From contig NZ_CP043042.1 in NCBI RefSeq assembly GCF_008122265.1, forward strand, positions 1,674,001 through 1,738,000: 64,000 nucleotides of DNA, in the 5' to 3' direction. A program made the translations under genes and the position numbers. The notes under the pieces are model-generated. The model was not told where the DNA came from. It did no database searches and was given only the letters and a program-made list of their open reading frames with translations. Shown here piece after piece: positions 20,759 to 34,046 of the stretch; the first letter of the stretch is position 1; every line of letters starts with the position of its first letter. This stretch comes from Marinobacter fonticola (lineage in GTDB: Bacteria > Pseudomonadota > Gammaproteobacteria > Pseudomonadales > Oleiphilaceae).

Positions 20759-22064
20759 CAGATTAGATCCTGCCTCATGGCCCGCCGATCTGGTCGGGGC
20801 CATGAGGGCCATTCCCCCTGCCGATCAGCTGCACGTTGCCGTAAGCGGCGGCCTCGATTCCATCTTCCTTCTGCATGCCGTAGCGGCTTGGTTTCGCGGC
20901 CGGACCGATGTCGCTCTTCATGCTATTCATGTGAACCATCAGCTCCAGGCTGCTTCGGAGTCTATGGCGTCCTGTTGTCGCCAGGCATGCGAAAATCTGA
21001 ACGTTCCGCTGACCGTCATCCGTGTCAATGTTGAGCGTGGAGAGAGCCTTGAAAGCCAAGCTCGCGAAGCTCGCTACGCCGTCTTCGACGAACAATTGCA
21101 GGCGGGCGAGCTTTTGCTTATGGCTCATCACGCCAATGACCAGGCAGAGACGGTTTTGTTCCGGCTGATCAGGGGAAGTGGCAGCCGGGGGCTGGCCGGT
21201 ATTCCGGCGGAGCGTTCGTTGGGTAACGGCCGTCTCGTTCGCCCCTTGTTAAACTTAACCCGCGAGCGTCTCCACGCACTGGCGGTCGCCTGGAATCTGA
21301 CGTGGGTCGATGACCCCAGCAACGACGATCCGTCTATCGATCGTAATTATATCCGCCACCGGGTTCTCGAACCGTTGGGCAGCCGTTGGCCCGGCGGTGT
21401 GGCCAGCATTGTCCGCTCGGCCCGTCAAAGTGCAGAGGCGAGCGAGCTCACCCACAAGCTGGCCCTATTGCAATTGCGCGATGTTCGGGACGAGCAAGGA
21501 CGCCTCGACGCCTTGCGCCTGGCGGCTCTGGACGTGCCGGAGCAGAAAAATCTACTACGCTGGTGGCTGATTGATCAGGCGTTGGAGCCGCCTCCGGCAT
21601 CCCGGCTTGAGCAGGGCCTTGCGGATCTGTTGTCGGCGGCAGAGGACCGCATGCCGGCGCTGGTGGGCGAGGGTTACGTGATCCGCCGCTTCCGCGATGC
21701 CCTGTACTGTACTGGCCATGAGAGCGCGCCGATTCGAGAGGCTGTTGCGTGGGATATCCGGGAACCGCTGGAATGGGCTGGCGGTCGGCTGCACGTTCTG
21801 GGCAATGCCGTGCCGCCGCTGGCGCTTGTGGTGACGTCGCGAAAAGGCGGCGAGCGCCTTCGTCCCCGGCCCGGCGGACCGAGCCGGCCGCTCAAGAAAT
21901 GGCTGCAGGAGCAAGACGTGCCGCCTTGGGAGCGAGAGCGAATTCCGCTGGTCTGGAAAGGCGAGGAGCTTGTGGCTGTAGCCGGTTTGTGGCTATCCCC
22001 AACATTGTTCGGCCCGCCGTCGGAGGCGTCGTGGCGGATTGTCTGGGAGCGGGATTGTCGTTGA
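20742..22064 (+). CDS. tilS: tRNA(Ile)-lysidine synthase
   Basis: This 440-residue enzyme attaches lysine to cytidine 34 of the minor isoleucine tRNA, changing its codon and amino acid specificity. The PP-loop ATP site [15 protein letters not shown] lies near residue 33, followed by [18 protein letters not shown] and the NYIRHRVL region. The TilS substrate-binding and C-terminal domains follow ([20 protein letters not shown] near residue 375). The ATG lies inside the end of accA, giving a 17-bp overlap in another frame. No independent promoter is evident. Confidence 0.97.
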   Translation: MTPAGDRLDPASWPADLVGAMRAIPPADQLHVAVSGGLDSIFLLHAVAAWFRGRTDVALHAIHVNHQLQAASESMASCCRQACENLNVPLTVIRVNVERGESLESQAREARYAVFDEQLQAGELLLMAHHANDQAETVLFRLIRGSGSRGLAGIPAERSLGNGRLVRPLLNLTRERLHALAVAWNLTWVDDPSNDDPSIDRNYIRHRVLEPLGSRWPGGVASIVRSARQSAEASELTHKLALLQLRDVRDEQGRLDALRLAALDVPEQKNLLRWWLIDQALEPPPASRLEQGLADLLSAAEDRMPALVGEGYVIRRFRDALYCTGHESAPIREAVAWDIREPLEWAGGRLHVLGNAVPPLALVVTSRKGGERLRPRPGGPSRPLKKWLQEQDVPPWERERIPLVWKGEELVAVAGLWLSPTLFGPPSEASWRIVWERDCR

Positions 22065-22138
22065 GTAAGTAGGGGGCTTCTGGTACTCTGGCGACCCATC
22101 TTGAGATGATAATCTCCCTCCTTCACCGAACCAGATAA

Positions 22139-24694
<2,556 letters not shown>

Positions 24695-24752
24695 TTTCAA
24701 TCGTTTTTCCCCTGATTCTGTAACCCGATAACGACTGTTTATGGAGAAATGA

Positions 24753-26051
<1,299 letters not shown>

Positions 26052-26099
26052 TAGCCGTCGATCAAATAATAGGCTAGACTTCACCCGAGGTAGTAAACG

Positions 26100-26125
26100 C
26101 AGCGCACTGAATGTGCGCTGTTTTT
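26100..26125 (+). terminator. Intrinsic terminator after eno, abutting ftsB
   Basis: CAGCGCAC and GTGCGCTG form a perfect 8-bp stem with a 5-base loop, followed by five T residues. The T run ends eight bases before the ftsB ribosome-binding site, so little room remains for a separate ftsB promoter. Confidence 0.8.
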
Positions 26126-26144
26126 GTCTCGTCAGGAATTGATC

Positions 26145-26417
26145 ATGAAGGTTATATGGGCTGTCATGGCTGTGTTTATCGTCCTACTACAGGTACGTCT
26201 GTGGGTAGGCGAGGGCAGTTTTGCACAAGTCTGGCAACTTCAGCAGAAGATCGACGTCCAAAAGGCGGAGAATGCCAATCTGGCCAACCGCAATGAGCGC
26301 CTATACGCGGAAGTGCTCAACCTGCGTGGCGGTCAGGGGGCCATCGAAGAGCGTGCGCGCATGAACCTTGGCCTGATACGTGAAGATGAAACCTTTTTCC
26401 TGGTGGTAGAGCCCTGA
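26145..26417 (+). CDS. ftsB: Cell division protein FtsB
   Basis: This 90-residue bitopic protein has one N-terminal membrane helix (about residues 2-20) and a periplasmic coiled coil (about 28-62), ending in a short conserved region MNLGLIREDETFFLVVEP. It belongs to the FtsQLB divisome complex that licenses septal peptidoglycan synthesis. The ATG at 26145 was chosen because AGGA lies seven bases upstream; a longer frame from a TTG inside the eno terminator tail is unlikely. It sits between eno and ispD as in most gammaproteobacteria. Confidence 0.96.
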   Translation: MKVIWAVMAVFIVLLQVRLWVGEGSFAQVWQLQQKIDVQKAENANLANRNERLYAEVLNLRGGQGAIEERARMNLGLIREDETFFLVVEP

Positions 26418-26442
26418 GCCGCCCGGTTCCCCGGAATAACCC

Positions 26443-27147
26443 ATGATACATCGGCAATACTGGCTTGTGGTGCCTGCCGCAGGCATCGGGCAGCGCATGG
26501 CCGCCGACCGGCCCAAGCAGTACCTCCAGATCCGTCATCGTTTTATCCTCGATATTACCTTGTCCCGGTTGCTCAATAGCGGTTACTTCACTGGCGCCAT
26601 GGTGGCTCTTCATCCGGACGACAGCTGGTTTGCGTCAAGCGAAAGTGCTCACGATCAGCGCGTCTCGACTTGTGTCGGCGGCGACGAGCGGGCTGAATCC
26701 GTACTGGCGGGATTGAACGCCCTACAAGGTTCCGCGGGTGACGACGACTGGGTGCTGGTTCACGACGTGGCTCGCCCCTGCCTGGCGAGGGCCGATCTGG
26801 ACAGGCTCCTCGGCGAACTGGAAGACGATGAAATCGGCGGGCTTTTAGCGGTGCCGGTATCCGATACCATTAAGCGCCAACAGCCGCAAAACGGGCGGGT
26901 GATTGAAACCGTTGCTCGGGCCGATCTCTGGCGGGCGCAGACGCCGCAGCAATTTCGTTATGGTTTGTTGAGACGAGCGCTCCAGCACGCGAAGGCGCGC
27001 GGCGAGGCGATCACCGACGAAGCCTCCGCAGTTGAAGCCGCCGGCTACGCGCCAAAGCTGGTGCCGGGGCGGGCGGATAATCTGAAGATCACCGTGCCCG
27101 AAGACCTCGCGCTGGCGGGCTGGATACTCGACCAACTGACAGACTAG
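26443..27147 (+). CDS. ispD: 2-C-methyl-D-erythritol 4-phosphate cytidylyltransferase
   Basis: This 234-residue enzyme forms CDP-methylerythritol in the MEP isoprenoid pathway. The CTP-binding loop is VVPAAGIGQRMAADRPKQYL at residues 8-27. VLVHDVARPCL and the later RAQTPQQFRYGLL and TDEASAVEAAG motifs complete the active site. It ends 18 bases before ispF, which acts two steps later in the same pathway; ispE is not in this window. A GGAA lies upstream of the ATG. Confidence 0.98.
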   Translation: MIHRQYWLVVPAAGIGQRMAADRPKQYLQIRHRFILDITLSRLLNSGYFTGAMVALHPDDSWFASSESAHDQRVSTCVGGDERAESVLAGLNALQGSAGDDDWVLVHDVARPCLARADLDRLLGELEDDEIGGLLAVPVSDTIKRQQPQNGRVIETVARADLWRAQTPQQFRYGLLRRALQHAKARGEAITDEASAVEAAGYAPKLVPGRADNLKITVPEDLALAGWILDQLTD

Positions 27148-27165
27148 ACCAATAGGATTGAAGCC

Positions 27166-27648
27166 ATGCGTATAGGCCAGGGGTACGATGTTCACGCATT
27201 CTGCGAGGGCGACGGCATTGTGGTGGGCGGTGTCCGCATTCCGCACACGCAGGGAGTCGAGGCCCATTCGGACGGCGATGTACTGCTCCATGCAATCGCC
27301 GATGCGCTGTTAGGTGCGGCGGCACTCGGCGATATCGGTCATTTTTTCCCGGATACCGAGGCGCAGTGGAAGGGGGCCGACAGCCGCGACTTGCTGCGCG
27401 CTGTGCTCCGAGCGGTCCATGCCGGTGGTTACCGCGTGGTTAACGTGGACAGCACGATTATCGCCCAGAAGCCTAAAATGGCACCGCACATCGATCAGAT
27501 GCGTGGCCTTATCGCTGAAGATCTTGGCCTGGATGTAGGTGCGGTGAGCGTCAAGGCGACCACAACAGAAAAGCTCGGGTTTACGGGCCGGGAGGAAGGC
27601 ATCGCCTGCCAGGCGGTATGCTTGCTCACGTCGGGTGTACCGTCATGA
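27166..27648 (+). CDS. ispF: 2-C-methyl-D-erythritol 2,4-cyclodiphosphate synthase
   Basis: This 160-residue trimeric enzyme cyclises the CDP-methylerythritol phosphate intermediate with loss of CMP. Zinc ligands are in [11 protein letters not shown] (D8 and H10) and a later histidine in [18 protein letters not shown]. The CMP-binding motif [20 protein letters not shown] is near the C-terminus. The stop overlaps the truD start as ATGA, so the two are translationally coupled. Confidence 0.98.
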   Translation: MRIGQGYDVHAFCEGDGIVVGGVRIPHTQGVEAHSDGDVLLHAIADALLGAAALGDIGHFFPDTEAQWKGADSRDLLRAVLRAVHAGGYRVVNVDSTIIAQKPKMAPHIDQMRGLIAEDLGLDVGAVSVKATTTEKLGFTGREEGIACQAVCLLTSGVPS

Positions 27649-28625
27649 GTCAGTGGCGATTGGATTGGCCGTCGGCTTCGGGGTCGCGTCTGGGGACCGC
27701 TGTCATGCGCCAGGTACCCGAGGATTTTGCGGTCGATGAGCTGATCGATATCGAGTTTACGGGCGAGGGCGAGCATCTTTGTCTTCGGCTGGAGAAAGCC
27801 GGTGACAACACGGAGTTTGTCGCTCGCGAGCTGGCCCGGCTGGCCGGCCTGCGTCCGTTCGATGTCAGTTTCTGTGGCCTCAAAGACCGCCATGCCGTAA
27901 CGCGCCAGTGGTTCAGTCTTTACCGGCCCGGCAAGTTGGACGACGAAGCGTTCATTGCGGCAGTCAATAGCCGGTGGCGCGTGCTAAATCACGCCCGTCA
28001 TCGTCGAAAGCTACGACGGGGCGAGCATATCGGCAACCACTTTCGGTTACGGCTTCGCGCAGTCACAGCCCCGGCTGATGAGGTTGAACAGCGGCTCAAG
28101 AAAATTGCGAGCCGTGGCGTTCCCAACTATTTCGGGCCGCAGCGGTTTGGCCGAGGTGGTAGCAATCTCGCCAAGGCAGTTGCCGAAGGCGATCGCCCGC
28201 GGCGCGGACGTAACTTCAAAGCCGGCATGGCATTTTCTGCCGCCCGCTCATGGCTGTTTAACGAGGTATTGGCTGAGCGTGTGGAGCAAGGGAGCTGGAC
28301 CCAGATGCTCGACGGCGAGCCCTCTGCGGAGCCCAGCGGCCCGCTATGGGGGGATGGTGGAACGGCTGCCGCCGGGGAGCTGGGCGAGTTCGAGCGGGCC
28401 GTCGTCGCCCGTTTCCCTGAGGTACAGGCGGTGTTTTCGAGTACGCGGATGAAACCGGAGCGTCGTGCGCTTGCCTTGCCCTTGAGTGGACTGACTTGGC
28501 AGTGGGAAACAGCCGATACATTGTGTCTTGAGTTTGCCCTGGGGCCGGGTGGATTTGCCACTATGCTGGTTGCTGAAATTCTGGACACCGTATCTGGCGA
28601 CACCGATTCAAACCCGGCATCATAA
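27645..28625 (+). CDS. truD: tRNA pseudouridine(13) synthase TruD
   Basis: This 326-residue enzyme isomerises uridine 13 of tRNA(Glu). The catalytic aspartate lies in [16 protein letters not shown] at residue 80, the same position as in E. coli. The region [17 protein letters not shown] and [19 protein letters not shown] are family signatures. The start was set at the ATG overlapping the ispF stop; earlier in-frame codons lie inside ispF. It is slightly shorter than E. coli TruD (349 residues), mostly in the insertion domain. Confidence 0.96.
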   Translation: MSQWRLDWPSASGSRLGTAVMRQVPEDFAVDELIDIEFTGEGEHLCLRLEKAGDNTEFVARELARLAGLRPFDVSFCGLKDRHAVTRQWFSLYRPGKLDDEAFIAAVNSRWRVLNHARHRRKLRRGEHIGNHFRLRLRAVTAPADEVEQRLKKIASRGVPNYFGPQRFGRGGSNLAKAVAEGDRPRRGRNFKAGMAFSAARSWLFNEVLAERVEQGSWTQMLDGEPSAEPSGPLWGDGGTAAAGELGEFERAVVARFPEVQAVFSSTRMKPERRALALPLSGLTWQWETADTLCLEFALGPGGFATMLVAEILDTVSGDTDSNPAS

Positions 28626-28697
28626 GGTTTTGTCTGGTGCAATCTGACATTTTATCTGCGGCGGTTTCGAGGCTGCAGCAACCGAACGGAGCTTAGT

Positions 28698-29447
28698 GTG
28701 CACATTCTCTTGGCGAACGACGACGGCGTTCATTCACCGGGGCTGAAAATGCTCTACGAGGGGCTGGAGGGGCTAGGCGATCTCAGTGTTGTCGCTCCAG
28801 ATCGGGATCACAGCGGCGCCAGCAACTCGTTGACCCTGAGCCGGCCGCTGACTGTCGAGTCCCATCCCCAGGGATTCCTGTCCGTCGACGGTACACCCAC
28901 CGATTGTGTTCACTTGGCTGTCAACGGCCTGTTCGACCATGGGTTCGACCGGGTCGTTTCGGGCATCAATACTCACGCTAATCTCGGTGACGACGTGATT
29001 TATTCCGGCACTGTCGCTGCCGCTACCGAAGGACGCTTCTTGGGGATGCCGGCCATCGCCGTGTCATTGGTGAATACCGGTAACTTCCATTACGAAACTG
29101 CGGCGAAAGCGGTTCGGCAGTTACTTGAAAAGGAAGCCTCTCTGGCACTCGGACCCAGGTGTCTGCTGAACGTCAACGTGCCGGATGTACCTTGGGAAGA
29201 TATTCAGGGCTTTCAGGTCACCCGTCTGGGCCATCGCGTGCGTGGAGAGTCGGCGGTCCCCATGACCTGTCCCCGTGGTAAAACGCGCTACTGGATCGGT
29301 GCTGCGGGCGAGGGGGACGATGCGGGGCCCGGTACTGATTTTCACGCGGTGCAGCACGGTTATGTATCGGTCACACCTATCCAGGTGGACATGACCCGGC
29401 ATGAGGCGCTGGATGCACTGCGCAACTGGTTGGAGGTGGAACATTAA
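28698..29447 (+). CDS. surE: 5'/3'-nucleotidase SurE
   Basis: This 249-residue metal-dependent phosphatase removes phosphate from nucleoside monophosphates and is linked to stationary-phase survival. The N-terminal motif [20 protein letters not shown] holds the paired aspartates, and [20 protein letters not shown] holds the other metal ligand. It starts with GTG 11 bases after a GGAG. The stop TAA shares its last base with the pcm start, a one-base overlap. The surE-pcm-nlpD-rpoS grouping is conserved across gammaproteobacteria. Confidence 0.97.
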   Translation: MHILLANDDGVHSPGLKMLYEGLEGLGDLSVVAPDRDHSGASNSLTLSRPLTVESHPQGFLSVDGTPTDCVHLAVNGLFDHGFDRVVSGINTHANLGDDVIYSGTVAAATEGRFLGMPAIAVSLVNTGNFHYETAAKAVRQLLEKEASLALGPRCLLNVNVPDVPWEDIQGFQVTRLGHRVRGESAVPMTCPRGKTRYWIGAAGEGDDAGPGTDFHAVQHGYVSVTPIQVDMTRHEALDALRNWLEVEH

Positions 29448-30103
29448 TGGTGTCGGAAATTCAGGGCATCGGCATGACCTCGCGTCGCACCCGGATGCGG
29501 CTGGTGCAGCGTCTACGTGAAGGGGGGATCAAGGACGAGCGGGTACTGCAAGCCATTGCCGAAACGCCGCGGCACATTTTCCTGGATGAAGCCCTATCAC
29601 ATCGCTCGTATGAAGATACTGCGCTGCCTATTGGCTACCAACAGACCCTATCCCAACCTTATATCGTCGCGCGGATGACCGAAATCCTGATGGAATTCCA
29701 ACCCAAGCGTGTATTGGAGCTGGGTACCGGGTCGGGCTATCAGGCGGCTATCCTGGCCCACCTTGTGGATGACGTTTTCAGTGTCGAGCGAATCAAGCCT
29801 TTGCTGGACAAGGCGAGGGAGCGCATGCGGGCATTGAGTTACCGTAATGTCCAACTACGCCACTCCGACGGCGGTATGGGGTGGCCGGAGCAAGGACCAT
29901 TCGATGGCATCATCGTCACTGCGGCGCCTTCGCGCGTCCCCGAGGGCTTGCTACCTCAATTGGCCGACGGCGGGGTCATGGTGGCGCCGATTGGCGAAGG
30001 AACCCAGATGCTGACACGTATTGTCCGCCGGGGCTCCGGCTACGATACCAGTGAAATCGAACCCGTGCGTTTTGTCCCCTTGTTGGGCGGTGTCGTTCGA
30101 TGA
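29447..30103 (+). CDS. pcm: Protein-L-isoaspartate O-methyltransferase
   Basis: This 218-residue SAM-dependent enzyme methylates isoaspartyl residues to start repair of damaged proteins. The SAM-binding motif I is RVLELGTGSGYQAAILAHL (about residue 85), and the family regions LPIGYQQTLSQPYIVARM and FDGIIVTAAPSRVPEGLL are present. ATG 29447 overlaps surE; an ATG at 29474 would also give a normal-length protein. The stop overlaps the DUF368 start, extending the coupled chain. Confidence 0.97.
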   Translation: MVSEIQGIGMTSRRTRMRLVQRLREGGIKDERVLQAIAETPRHIFLDEALSHRSYEDTALPIGYQQTLSQPYIVARMTEILMEFQPKRVLELGTGSGYQAAILAHLVDDVFSVERIKPLLDKARERMRALSYRNVQLRHSDGGMGWPEQGPFDGIIVTAAPSRVPEGLLPQLADGGVMVAPIGEGTQMLTRIVRRGSGYDTSEIEPVRFVPLLGGVVR

Positions 30104-31083
30104 ATGAATCCCCCGTGTCGCCCCCGACGCAAGATAAAACGCAACGCCCGCCCGGTGTCTTTCTTCGCGGCTTGGCCATGGGGGCCGCTGACGTGGTACC
30201 CGGTGTGTCCGGGGGTACCATCGCGTTCATTACGGGTATCTATGTGCGCCTGCTGGATGCGATCAGCGCTTTTCCCAAAGCGTTCTTTACTGAATTGCTC
30301 AAGGGGCGGTGGGCCGCTTTTTGGCGGAATATCGACGGTACGTTCCTGATTGCACTGTTCGCCGGCATCCTGACCAGCGTCGCCACCCTGGCGGGAGTGA
30401 TCAAGTATGCGCTGCAAGCCCATCCCGTTTTGCTCTGGAGCTTTTTCTTCGGGTTGATCCTGGCCTCTGCTTGGTACGTCGGTCGGGAGATTGACCGCTG
30501 GAGTCTGCGGCAAGGGATCCTGCTCGTGGCCGGTATGCTGTTCGCCTGGTTGATTACCCAATTGACACCCGGCCAGGCGCCAGTCACCTCGTTGTCCCTG
30601 TTCGGGGCTGGCGCGCTGGCGATATGCGCCATGATTCTCCCGGGTATCTCCGGCAGCTTTATTTTGCTGATACTGGGGATGTACGGGCCTGTCCTGGGCG
30701 CGATTAACGAAATGCAACTGGACCGCCTCGCGCTGTTTGTGACAGGTTGTGCCGTCGGCCTGCTCTCGATCGCGCAATTGCTTTCCTGGGCCTTTTCCAG
30801 ATACCGGGATGCCATGCTGGCGCTATTGACGGGGTTCATGCTGGGCGCCCTCAATAAGGTGTGGCCCTGGAAAGAAGCCTTAACCTGGCGCACCAGCAGT
30901 CACGGTGAACGAGTTCCGCTAGAGGAAATCAATTTGCTGCCAGCCACGTACGCCGAAGTGACCGGTAATTCCGCCGCACTGGTGCCGGCGATCTTGCTTG
31001 CGGTCTTGGGTATTGTGCTCGTGCTTGGATTGGATTGGGCGGGACGGTTTGTCAGAGAGAAAAGAGGCTCCGAGTCTCCGTGA
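30100..31083 (+). CDS. DUF368 membrane protein, probable undecaprenyl-phosphate translocase (PopT type)
   Basis: This 327-residue protein has about nine hydrophobic segments and two related halves marked by GAADVVPGVSGGTIAFITGI (about residues 27-46) and CAMILPGISGSFILLILGMY (about 177-196), the family hallmark. DUF368 proteins were recently shown to return undecaprenyl phosphate across the membrane for peptidoglycan and other envelope polymers. This assignment rests on family knowledge. The start overlaps the pcm stop by four bases, so it belongs to the surE-pcm transcript, and it precedes the cell-wall regulator nlpD. Confidence 0.93.
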   Translation: MNESPVSPPTQDKTQRPPGVFLRGLAMGAADVVPGVSGGTIAFITGIYVRLLDAISAFPKAFFTELLKGRWAAFWRNIDGTFLIALFAGILTSVATLAGVIKYALQAHPVLLWSFFFGLILASAWYVGREIDRWSLRQGILLVAGMLFAWLITQLTPGQAPVTSLSLFGAGALAICAMILPGISGSFILLILGMYGPVLGAINEMQLDRLALFVTGCAVGLLSIAQLLSWAFSRYRDAMLALLTGFMLGALNKVWPWKEALTWRTSSHGERVPLEEINLLPATYAEVTGNSAALVPAILLAVLGIVLVLGLDWAGRFVREKRGSESP

Positions 31084-31094
31084 AAGTGTGAACT

Positions 31095-31141
31095 GTTACT
31101 TATGGTGTTACTGTTCGGAACACCAAGCTAAGTTAAGTAAC
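31095..31141 (+). repeat. Nested inverted repeat in the nlpD leader
   Basis: GTTACTTA (31095-31102) pairs with TAAGTAAC (31134-31141). Inside it GGTGTT (31104-31109) pairs with AACACC (31119-31124). It follows the DUF368 stop by 11 bases and lacks a T run long enough for a clear terminator, so it could be a weak terminator or an operator. The whole 31084-31250 gap is AT-rich. Confidence 0.5.
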
Positions 31142-31250
31142 TTTAACCTGGATAAAAAATGCGCAATAAATTAGAGGCTTATATTGTGTTCTTCACAGAG
31201 AGCGCTATTTTTCATACAAGTTTGAAATAAAAAAAGAAGCTTTTATATCC

Positions 31251-32084
31251 GTGAGCTTAGATGGTCGTAAAGATGTTCAGGGCCTGAACCTGACGGTTTT
31301 GTTTCTGAAGCCGCGCAACCGACGTCCCATTTTTCGGGGGCTGGGCCTTTGGCTGTTTGCTTTGTTATTACTTTCGGGCTGCAATACGGCGGATATCTAT
31401 CACGACGACCGCTATAACCCGCCGGTCTATTGGGGACGCCACGTCGCCCAACCGGGTGAAACGCTCTATAGCATCGCTTGGCGTTACGGTCGGGATTATC
31501 GCGAGCTAGGTAATGCCAATGGTATTGCACCGCCGTACCACATCAAGGCCGGACAAGTCATACGGCTCGATCTGAGGGGCCGGGCGCCCTCCGGCTCTAC
31601 GCCGTCAGCGCGTCCCCCGCCCAAACCAGCATCGGCGTCGACCCCACCGCCCAAAGTCCAGAAAGCCCCTCGTGCCGATAAATCGCTGGCGAAACAGACC
31701 CAGGTAGTATCGAATATTCAATGGCGCTGGCCCAACATTGGCCCTGTAATTGCAGGATACTCAACGTCGGGAAAAGTCAACAAGGGGATTGATATTTCCG
31801 GCGCGGTCGGTGATCCAATAAGGGCGGCCGCTGGAGGAAGTGTAGTCTATGCAGGCAGCGGTCTATTAGGATACGGTAACCTTATAATCATCAATCATGA
31901 TGAGCATTTTCTGAGCGCATACGCGCACAATCGAAAAATTTTGGTGCAGGAGGGTGAAAACGTCAGGGCGGGCCAGCTCATTGCCGAAATGGGCAGCAGC
32001 GGCGCCAACGAGGTTAAGCTGCACTTTGAGATAAGAAGGAACGGAAATCCGGTGGATCCCTCGCATTATCTTCCTCCGCGATAA
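31251..32084 (+). CDS. nlpD: NlpD-like lipoprotein, amidase activator
   Basis: This 277-residue protein has a lipobox LLLLSGC (cysteine near residue 44), a LysM peptidoglycan-binding domain (about 62-107), a proline/alanine-rich linker and a C-terminal LytM/M23 domain. The catalytic residues of active M23 enzymes are replaced: NKGIDISG stands where H-x-x-x-D is expected, and YAHN stands in the H-x-H region. This is the pattern of NlpD, which activates the septal amidase AmiC rather than cutting peptidoglycan itself. The GTG start has a weak ribosome-binding site, and a TTG about 18 codons downstream would give a more normal signal length, so the start is uncertain. It lies just upstream of rpoS. 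Confidence 0.93.
   Translation: MSLDGRKDVQGLNLTVLFLKPRNRRPIFRGLGLWLFALLLLSGCNTADIYHDDRYNPPVYWGRHVAQPGETLYSIAWRYGRDYRELGNANGIAPPYHIKAGQVIRLDLRGRAPSGSTPSARPPPKPASASTPPPKVQKAPRADKSLAKQTQVVSNIQWRWPNIGPVIAGYSTSGKVNKGIDISGAVGDPIRAAAGGSVVYAGSGLLGYGNLIIINHDEHFLSAYAHNRKILVQEGENVRAGQLIAEMGSSGANEVKLHFEIRRNGNPVDPSHYLPPR
31883..31888 (+). promoter_or_regulatory. Candidate -10 element of an rpoS promoter inside nlpD
   Basis: A perfect TATAAT lies in the AT-rich 3' part of nlpD, about 340 bases before the rpoS start. In related bacteria the main rpoS promoter is inside nlpD. No good -35 element is seen at 16-18 bases upstream, so this is tentative. Confidence 0.3.
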
Positions 32085-32224
32085 CCGTGGCACTGCCCGG
32101 ACTGCTGAAAAACCACGTGTAACAGAGCTGAAAAACAAACGTGCAATAAGCAACAGCAGGCATCAGCCGAACAACAAGAATTCCGGCGGATGAAAAAAAT
32201 GGGGTTTAAGGCGGGGCTAGAACT

Positions 32225-33226
32225 ATGTCAGCAGAGCGTGAAGAACTCATTGTTGATCGGGTAGCGGATGTCGAGGATCCAGAAGAAGAAACTCTGACAG
32301 CTACAGACCGTAACGACGACCAGGATAATGATTCGCCACTGAGCGGCGAATCCGACCTCTCAAAGAAGACCGGCCGCTACTACACGAGCCAGAAACAGCT
32401 GGATGCCACCCAGCTCTACCTCAACGAAATCGGTTTCTCTCCACTCCTCACACCTGAAGAAGAAGTCTACTTTGCGCGCCTGGCCCGTAAAGGCGAGGAA
32501 TCCGGCCGCAAACGCATGATCGAGAGCAACCTTCGCCTGGTGGTGAAGATTGCCCGCCGCTACGTTAACCGGGGGCTGACCCTGCTGGATCTGATCGAGG
32601 AAGGTAACCTCGGCCTGATCCGGGCAGTAGAGAAGTTCGATCCCGAGCGTGGCTTCCGCTTCTCGACTTATGCCACATGGTGGATTCGCCAGACAATCGA
32701 GCGGGCCATCATGAACCAGACGCGGACCATTCGCTTGCCGATCCATGTGGTCAAAGAGCTCAATCTTTACCTGCGCGCAGCCCGTGAATTGACCCAGAAG
32801 CTGGATCACGAGCCATCCGCGGAAGAGATCGCCCGCATGGTGGACAAGCCGGTCACTGACGTTAAACGCATGCTTGGCCTCAACGAGCGAGTGACATCGG
32901 TCGACACGCCCATCGGCAGCAGTGGCGAAAAGTCCCTGCTGGACACGGTGGCGGATGAAGGCGCGACCGACCCGGCAGACCTGCTACAAGATTCCAACAT
33001 GCAGGGCTGCATCGAGCGTTGGCTGGATCAGCTCAGCGATAAGCAGCAGGAAGTCCTGTCCCGCCGCTTCGGCCTGCGTGGCTACCAGACCAGCACGCTA
33101 GAGGAAGTCGGGCAGGAGATTGGCTTGACCCGCGAGCGGGTGCGGCAGATTCAGGTCGAGGCGCTGCGTCGGCTGCGGGAAATTCTCGAGAAGGAAGGGC
33201 TGTCCGGCACGACGCTGTTTAAGTAA
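32225..33226 (+). CDS. rpoS: RNA polymerase sigma factor RpoS
   Basis: This 333-residue sigma-70 family factor directs the general stress and stationary-phase response. Visible regions are 1.2 ([20 protein letters not shown]), 2 ([20 protein letters not shown] through [19 protein letters not shown]), 3, and the helix-turn-helix of 4 ([20 protein letters not shown]). The acidic 55-residue N-terminus is normal for RpoS. GGGG lies eight bases before the ATG. A 140-bp leader separates it from nlpD, and a GC-rich hairpin follows at 33263-33294. Confidence 0.98.
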   Translation: MSAEREELIVDRVADVEDPEEETLTATDRNDDQDNDSPLSGESDLSKKTGRYYTSQKQLDATQLYLNEIGFSPLLTPEEEVYFARLARKGEESGRKRMIESNLRLVVKIARRYVNRGLTLLDLIEEGNLGLIRAVEKFDPERGFRFSTYATWWIRQTIERAIMNQTRTIRLPIHVVKELNLYLRAARELTQKLDHEPSAEEIARMVDKPVTDVKRMLGLNERVTSVDTPIGSSGEKSLLDTVADEGATDPADLLQDSNMQGCIERWLDQLSDKQQEVLSRRFGLRGYQTSTLEEVGQEIGLTRERVRQIQVEALRRLREILEKEGLSGTTLFK

Positions 33227-33262
33227 CTGCTGTACTTAAGACGGCGTCAGTACGTCCACCCG

Positions 33263-33294
33263 GAAGCCGGCCCCTCACTGAGGGTGCCGGCTTC
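33263..33294 (+). terminator. GC-rich hairpin after rpoS
   Basis: GAAGCCGGC and GCCGGCTTC form a perfect 9-bp outer stem, with CCTC and GAGG pairing inside. No T run follows, so it may stabilise the rpoS mRNA end rather than terminate alone. Confidence 0.6.
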
Positions 33295-33437
33295 TCGCGT
33301 TCAGGGTACGGAAAATATGACGGCAGCAAATGAGAACCAGACATCAGAGACCTGAAATCGTCATTGCTAAAATGCAATGGGTCTAGACGGACCGTGTTTT
33401 TAAAATAAAAAATAATCAAACGTTTAGGGACATGACG

Positions 33438-34004
33438 ATGAAAAAGGTAACTTCAGCACTGCTGCTTTCCCTGGCTCTGGTCGGGCCGACTTCCGCACTC
33501 ACTGTCGAAGGCGTCGACATACCGGAGCAGGTGTCAGCTAATGATTCCAAGTTGATGCTTAACGGCGCCGGCGTTCGCTCCAAGTGGTTTCTCGATCTAT
33601 ACGTGGGCAGTCTCTACGTACCTCAAAACCAATCCAATGCCCAGGCGATCATCGATGCCGACGAGCCCCAGGCTATTCGCCTGGATATTATCTCCGGCAT
33701 GATTACCAGCGATAAGATGAGCTCGGCCACATTAGAAGGTTTTGAAGCGTCCACAGACGGCAACATGGCGCCCGTACAGGCCGAGATCGACAAGTTCATG
33801 AAGGTCTTCAAGGAAGAGATCAAAGAAGGTGACAACTTCGATCTGGTGTACGTGCCGGGCGAGGGAACACAGGTCTACAAAAACGGCGAGAAGAGAGACA
33901 CCATCGTTGGGATGCCCTTCAAGAAGGCGCTTTTCGGAATCTGGCTCTCCGACGAGCCGGCCCAGGAAGATCTGAAGGCGGCGATGCTGGGTAAAGGCGA
34001 CTGA
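33438..34004 (+). CDS. Secreted chalcone-isomerase-like domain protein
   Basis: This 188-residue protein has a clear signal peptide (MKKVTSALLLSLALVGPTSA) followed by a domain of the bacterial chalcone-isomerase-like family. Its signature includes LNGAGVRSKWFLDLYVGSLY, and FKKALFGIWLSDEP lies near the C-terminus. Plant-type chalcone isomerase activity is not implied; bacterial members are periplasmic with unknown ligands, possibly fatty acids. The second ATG (33438) was chosen because AGGGA lies seven bases upstream; the first ATG (33432) is too close. It stands alone, with a terminator behind it. Confidence 0.9.
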   Translation: MKKVTSALLLSLALVGPTSALTVEGVDIPEQVSANDSKLMLNGAGVRSKWFLDLYVGSLYVPQNQSNAQAIIDADEPQAIRLDIISGMITSDKMSSATLEGFEASTDGNMAPVQAEIDKFMKVFKEEIKEGDNFDLVYVPGEGTQVYKNGEKRDTIVGMPFKKALFGIWLSDEPAQEDLKAAMLGKGD

Positions 34005-34023
34005 GCTCACAACTTTCGAAAAG

Positions 34024-34046
34024 GGAGCCCAAATCGGCTCCTTTTT
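34024..34046 (+). terminator. Intrinsic terminator after the chalcone-isomerase-like gene
   Basis: GGAGCC (34024-34029) pairs with GGCTCC (34036-34041) across a 6-base loop. Five T residues follow, with C and T beyond. Confidence 0.75.
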
